Shown piece after piece: positions 21,352-23,114 of a stretch of DNA of 23,114 nt (its first letter is position 1; the number at the start of each line of letters is the position of its first letter). The position numbers were made by a program, and so were the translations under genes. The DNA lies in the NCBI GenBank assembly GCA_035510605.1, contig DATKGW010000010.1, positions 1 through 23,114 of the forward strand, written 5' to 3'. Below the pieces are notes generated by a model. The model saw only the letters and a list, made by a program, of their open reading frames with translations. It had not been told where the DNA came from and searched no databases. This stretch comes from DATKGW01 sp035510605 (GTDB lineage Bacteria; Patescibacteriota; Saccharimonadia; Saccharimonadales; CAIOMD01).

Positions 21352-21360
21352 ATTATACCA
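21352..21360 (-). promoter_or_regulatory. Extended -10 promoter of tmRNA
   Basis: On the minus strand, TGG followed by TATAAT (21357-21352). Transcription should start about 20 nt before the mature 5' end. The short leader contains a hairpin TACACT/AGTGTA and would be removed by RNase P. No good -35 is seen. Confidence 0.75.
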
Positions 21361-21433
21361 TAAACATTATCTAATGCATAGTGTTTTGTCCAGCTGGTGT
21401 TTTTTTGTTGGATTAATTTGTTATTATGAACTT

Positions 21434-21655
21434 ATGAAACAAAACAAAAAATGGTTTATCAAAAAACGCGGCAGTTATCTGCCAAAAACTTGGGCTGGCG
21501 GACTGCTCTACTTTATATATCTGGCTTACATAGTATGGATTTTGGTCTATGTTATGATTTCTAATTACAACTTTTGGCCGGCGGTTTATGTATTAGTTCC
21601 GAACTGGATTGCCGCTTGTATTGCCATGAGCTGGGTTGCCTCCCGAAAAAGCTGA
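21434..21655 (+). CDS. Small membrane protein, two predicted spans, 73 aa
   Basis: The frame is open further upstream (to 21185), but that part overlaps the tmRNA antisense, so the start is placed at ATG 21434. The product has a basic start (MKQNKKWFIKKRGSY) and two hydrophobic spans about residues 22-44 and 48-66 (GLLYFIYLAYIVWILVYVMI; AVYVLVPNWIAACIAMSW). It ends with RKS and resembles the small two-helix membrane proteins common in this type of genome. I know no function. No ribosome site is obvious. TATTAT (21422-21427) lies 6 nt upstream, compatible with a leaderless mRNA, but there is no matching -35. Confidence 0.65.
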   Translation: MKQNKKWFIKKRGSYLPKTWAGGLLYFIYLAYIVWILVYVMISNYNFWPAVYVLVPNWIAACIAMSWVASRKS

Positions 21656-21671
21656 GAACCTACAACTTAAA

Positions 21672-21702
21672 TTGACAAAATTAATTAGCTATGTTTTTAT
21701 AT
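21672..21702 (+). promoter_or_regulatory. Promoter of a leaderless orphan gene
   Basis: TTGACA (21672-21677) is followed after 19 nt by TTATAT (21697-21702), and ATG 21710 begins 7 nt later. The perfect -35 with a loosely spaced -10 makes the exact start uncertain, but any leader is very short. Confidence 0.5.
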
Positions 21703-21709
21703 CTAGATT

Positions 21710-22084
21710 ATGAGACTGAAAGAAAATATTGCTGATTTTGTGGCCGATAGAATAATTAGTAGAAGTGCACATAGGGGTGCAAGCATCATTATTGCCGCAC
21801 TAGAAAATGGTCAAAAAGGTCCATATAAAGTTAAAGCAGGTAAAACTCCCAATAGATTTGAATCCCAAAAGCATATAGACGTTTTTGTAAATAAAGTGCA
21901 GAGCAGATTAGCAAAGTTCGGTTTAGCAAGCTTGGTCGTTTTAGATGAAAAAAGCACAGAGATAGTAGCCACCCATCCTGTACAGCTAGCTCCTGGTGAA
22001 AACAGATTATTATATGATGATGACCCCACAATAGTTTTTGTAAAAACCGATTCAGTTGCAAAATTAGAATCACCGGAATCATAG
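21710..22084 (+). CDS. Orphan soluble protein, 124 aa, hypothetical
   Basis: I do not recognise this protein. It has no signal or membrane segment. The N-terminal helix (LKENIADFVADRII) is followed by mixed alpha/beta sequence with several conserved-looking hydrophobic strands (ASIIIAAL, ASLVVLDE, TIVFVKT). The C-terminus is acidic (KLESPES). There is no ribosome site; a TTGACA promoter lies directly upstream. Base composition is AT-rich, like the next gene. Together they fill the space between tmRNA and the recombinase, so they could be cargo of a mobile element, which is only positional inference. Confidence 0.65.
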   Translation: MRLKENIADFVADRIISRSAHRGASIIIAALENGQKGPYKVKAGKTPNRFESQKHIDVFVNKVQSRLAKFGLASLVVLDEKSTEIVATHPVQLAPGENRLLYDDDPTIVFVKTDSVAKLESPES

Positions 22085-22131
22085 TTTTTCGGTTTTTACA
22101 CCAATCGCTCATGCCGGATAGGTGTTGAACA

Positions 22132-22162
22132 TTGACAATATAATATGTTGATGTAATAATAT
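22132..22162 (+). promoter_or_regulatory. Candidate promoter of the second orphan gene
   Basis: TTGACA (22132-22137) and TAATAT (22157-22162), 19 nt apart. An alternative -10, TATTAT, lies at 22160-22165. The leader would be about 14 nt, with a weak purine-rich AGAAGAG near 22171-22177 before ATG 22183. Confidence 0.5.
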
Positions 22163-22182
22163 TATAGTAAGAAGAGCAATTG

Positions 22183-22692
22183 ATGGAAAGACCGGTTCTA
22201 GAAGCCCAACACATTCCCCATATACGCAATGCTTTTGCGGATATTGCCCAAGTAGAAGTACCCATTGGCCCCTTAAGAATTACATCTATTTATAGAAATG
22301 CAATAAATGGCAGAATAATTACAGAAGATTTGCCGGATCAAAAACCGTTAACCGCAGAGCAAATACTTAGGATTTTGAGGGAAGCCCCTGATTTTGAGGC
22401 GATATCAAAAGAAGAAACCCTACAAAACATGCAACTGGTAGCTAAATTGGGCGCGTTTGCTTTAGAAATAATAGACGATGAAGAAAAACCGCATTCAAAA
22501 GCTAAATTACAAAATTTGCAGGGGGCTATTCACAATATACGAAGAAAAGAAACTTTGGCCTTACCCGGATCGACTATAGACGGTGATTTATATAAACAGA
22601 TTATCGAAGCCTTGGTGTATATCAATTCTGTAATTCACCCAAACTTCCGGTCGAACCTGATAAATATACCTCGCGAAAGATACGAAAGATAA
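22183..22692 (+). CDS. Orphan soluble protein, 169 aa, hypothetical
   Basis: ATG 22183 is preferred to the TTG one codon upstream. It is soluble, with mainly helical sequence. A short N-terminal strand region (VEVPIGPLRITSIYR) is followed by helices (TAEQILRILREAP; NMQLVAKLGAFALEII; YKQIIEALVYINSVI). It ends in a basic RERYER. No motif or family is recognised. It faces the minus-strand recombinase fragment across a 10-nt gap, so the two are convergent. Confidence 0.65.
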   Translation: MERPVLEAQHIPHIRNAFADIAQVEVPIGPLRITSIYRNAINGRIITEDLPDQKPLTAEQILRILREAPDFEAISKEETLQNMQLVAKLGAFALEIIDDEEKPHSKAKLQNLQGAIHNIRRKETLALPGSTIDGDLYKQIIEALVYINSVIHPNFRSNLINIPRERYER

Positions 22693-22702
22693 TCTTTTAA
22701 GT

Positions 22703-23114
22703 TCAATTATGATTTAATCGACCAAGTGATAATTCAGTTACTTTTACGAGGCTTGCGAACGGTTCTCTCCAGAGGTACTCGACCACTTTTTCGTTATCAA
22801 CACGCAAGTTCAAAAACATAATACGGCAAAGTACATCTTTTTCGACTGCCGAGCCAGCCTTCATCTTATCAGAGGCCGTTTTGACGACGTTCAAAAAATT
22901 CTCCTTGCTTAGTTTTATTTGACGTGGGTCAGCGACTTTAGTTTCCAGCTTGGCTATTCGGTCTATTAGGTTATCTTTTTGAGCCGCCAGCTCGTCAATC
23001 TTTTTCTCGTTACTCTTGTAAATGAGCGACGTTTTGTCGAAGCCCACTATATTCAAAGCTCGCTCGTCCAACTCGCTTGTAATGTGCGTCAATGCTCCTC
23101 GTAGGCTTTGGATT
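22703..23114 (-). CDS. Site-specific serine recombinase, C-terminal part (partial at right edge)
   Basis: The minus-strand frame is open to the right edge (bases 23113-23093 read IQSLRGA in frame), so the TTG at 23092 is internal. The visible 137 residues have a coiled-coil segment (SNEKKIDELAAQKDNLIDRI) followed by FLNVVKTASDKMKAG, then CRIMFLNLRVDNEKVVEYLWREPFASL. This matches the end of large serine recombinases in candidate-phyla and Gram-positive mobile elements, where a coiled coil interrupts the zinc-binding region. The catalytic Ser domain would lie outside the window. Assignment rests on these C-terminal patterns only. It suggests an integrated element starts here and extends to the right. 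Confidence 0.75.
   Translation of the reverse strand, partial: IQSLRGALTHITSELDERALNIVGFDKTSLIYKSNEKKIDELAAQKDNLIDRIAKLETKVADPRQIKLSKENFLNVVKTASDKMKAGSAVEKDVLCRIMFLNLRVDNEKVVEYLWREPFASLVKVTELSLGRLNHN

Noticed and set aside
21831..22265. 144-codon minus-strand frame
   Set aside because: It crosses the stop of one plus-strand gene, the promoter region and the start of the next. Its composition (Cys, Tyr, Ser-rich) is that of a shadow frame.

Overview
The window looks like a chromosomal segment of a Patescibacteria (Candidate Phyla Radiation) genome. Candidatus Saccharibacteria is my best guess, but this is an inference from gene content and style, because no rRNA is present. The supporting signs are an intein-bearing UvrD helicase, a DUF348/G5 cell-wall hydrolase, a DUF2207 protein with a Gly-rich tail, a serine-recombinase C-terminus of the type common in these genomes, many acidic orphan proteins, and several genes whose start codon lies only 7-9 nt after an extended -10 promoter (leaderless transcripts). 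UGA is used as a stop, so code 11 fits.

Layout. 1-3499: the C-terminal part of a sensor histidine kinase (cut by the left edge), a long coiled-coil membrane protein with a fresh 105-bp tandem duplication, and a small acidic protein. 3500-5640: the strangest region. A near-consensus promoter drives a long, heavily base-paired and apparently non-coding RNA (about 3597-4150). Next comes a chain of overlapping short ORFs with strong Shine-Dalgarno sites, leading into a GC-rich gene for a membrane-anchored Pro/Thr-repeat protein that itself contains several perfect hairpins. 5650-7545: a strong promoter and a gene for an LPNTG surface protein, closed by a clear terminator. 7591-8761: a leaderless alpha/beta-hydrolase-like gene. 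8795-8944: tRNA-Glu(TTC) with its own promoter and terminator. 9194-12881: a small anchored beta-rich protein, pyruvate kinase, triosephosphate isomerase and an acidic tail-anchored protein. 12938-16182: UvrD/PcrA helicase interrupted by a 361-residue intein. 16199-18388: an Rpf-like cell-wall hydrolase behind a structured leader, then ksgA. 18391-20223: the DUF2207 membrane protein.

20252-23114: a minus-strand 2H-phosphoesterase-like gene, then a minus-strand tmRNA gene (20937-21324) with an extended -10 promoter and an intrinsic terminator. The tmRNA is identified by its 7-bp acceptor helix, CCA end, P2 helix, pseudoknot-1 segment and tag reading frame. Its T-loop and its long tag are atypical. 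To its right lie a small membrane protein, two orphan genes and the C-terminal end of a serine recombinase cut by the right edge, which suggests a mobile element beginning there.

Combined picture: housekeeping functions (lower glycolysis, tmRNA ribosome rescue, KsgA rRNA methylation, UvrD repair) are interleaved with cell-surface genes (LPNTG protein, Pro/Thr-repeat protein, Rpf-like hydrolase, DUF2207, coiled-coil protein). This fits a small host-associated cell with an elaborate envelope. The best candidate for something undescribed is the RNA-rich locus at 3562-5640. The UvrD intein with a GIY-YIG-like insert and the tmRNA with a non-canonical T-arm come next.
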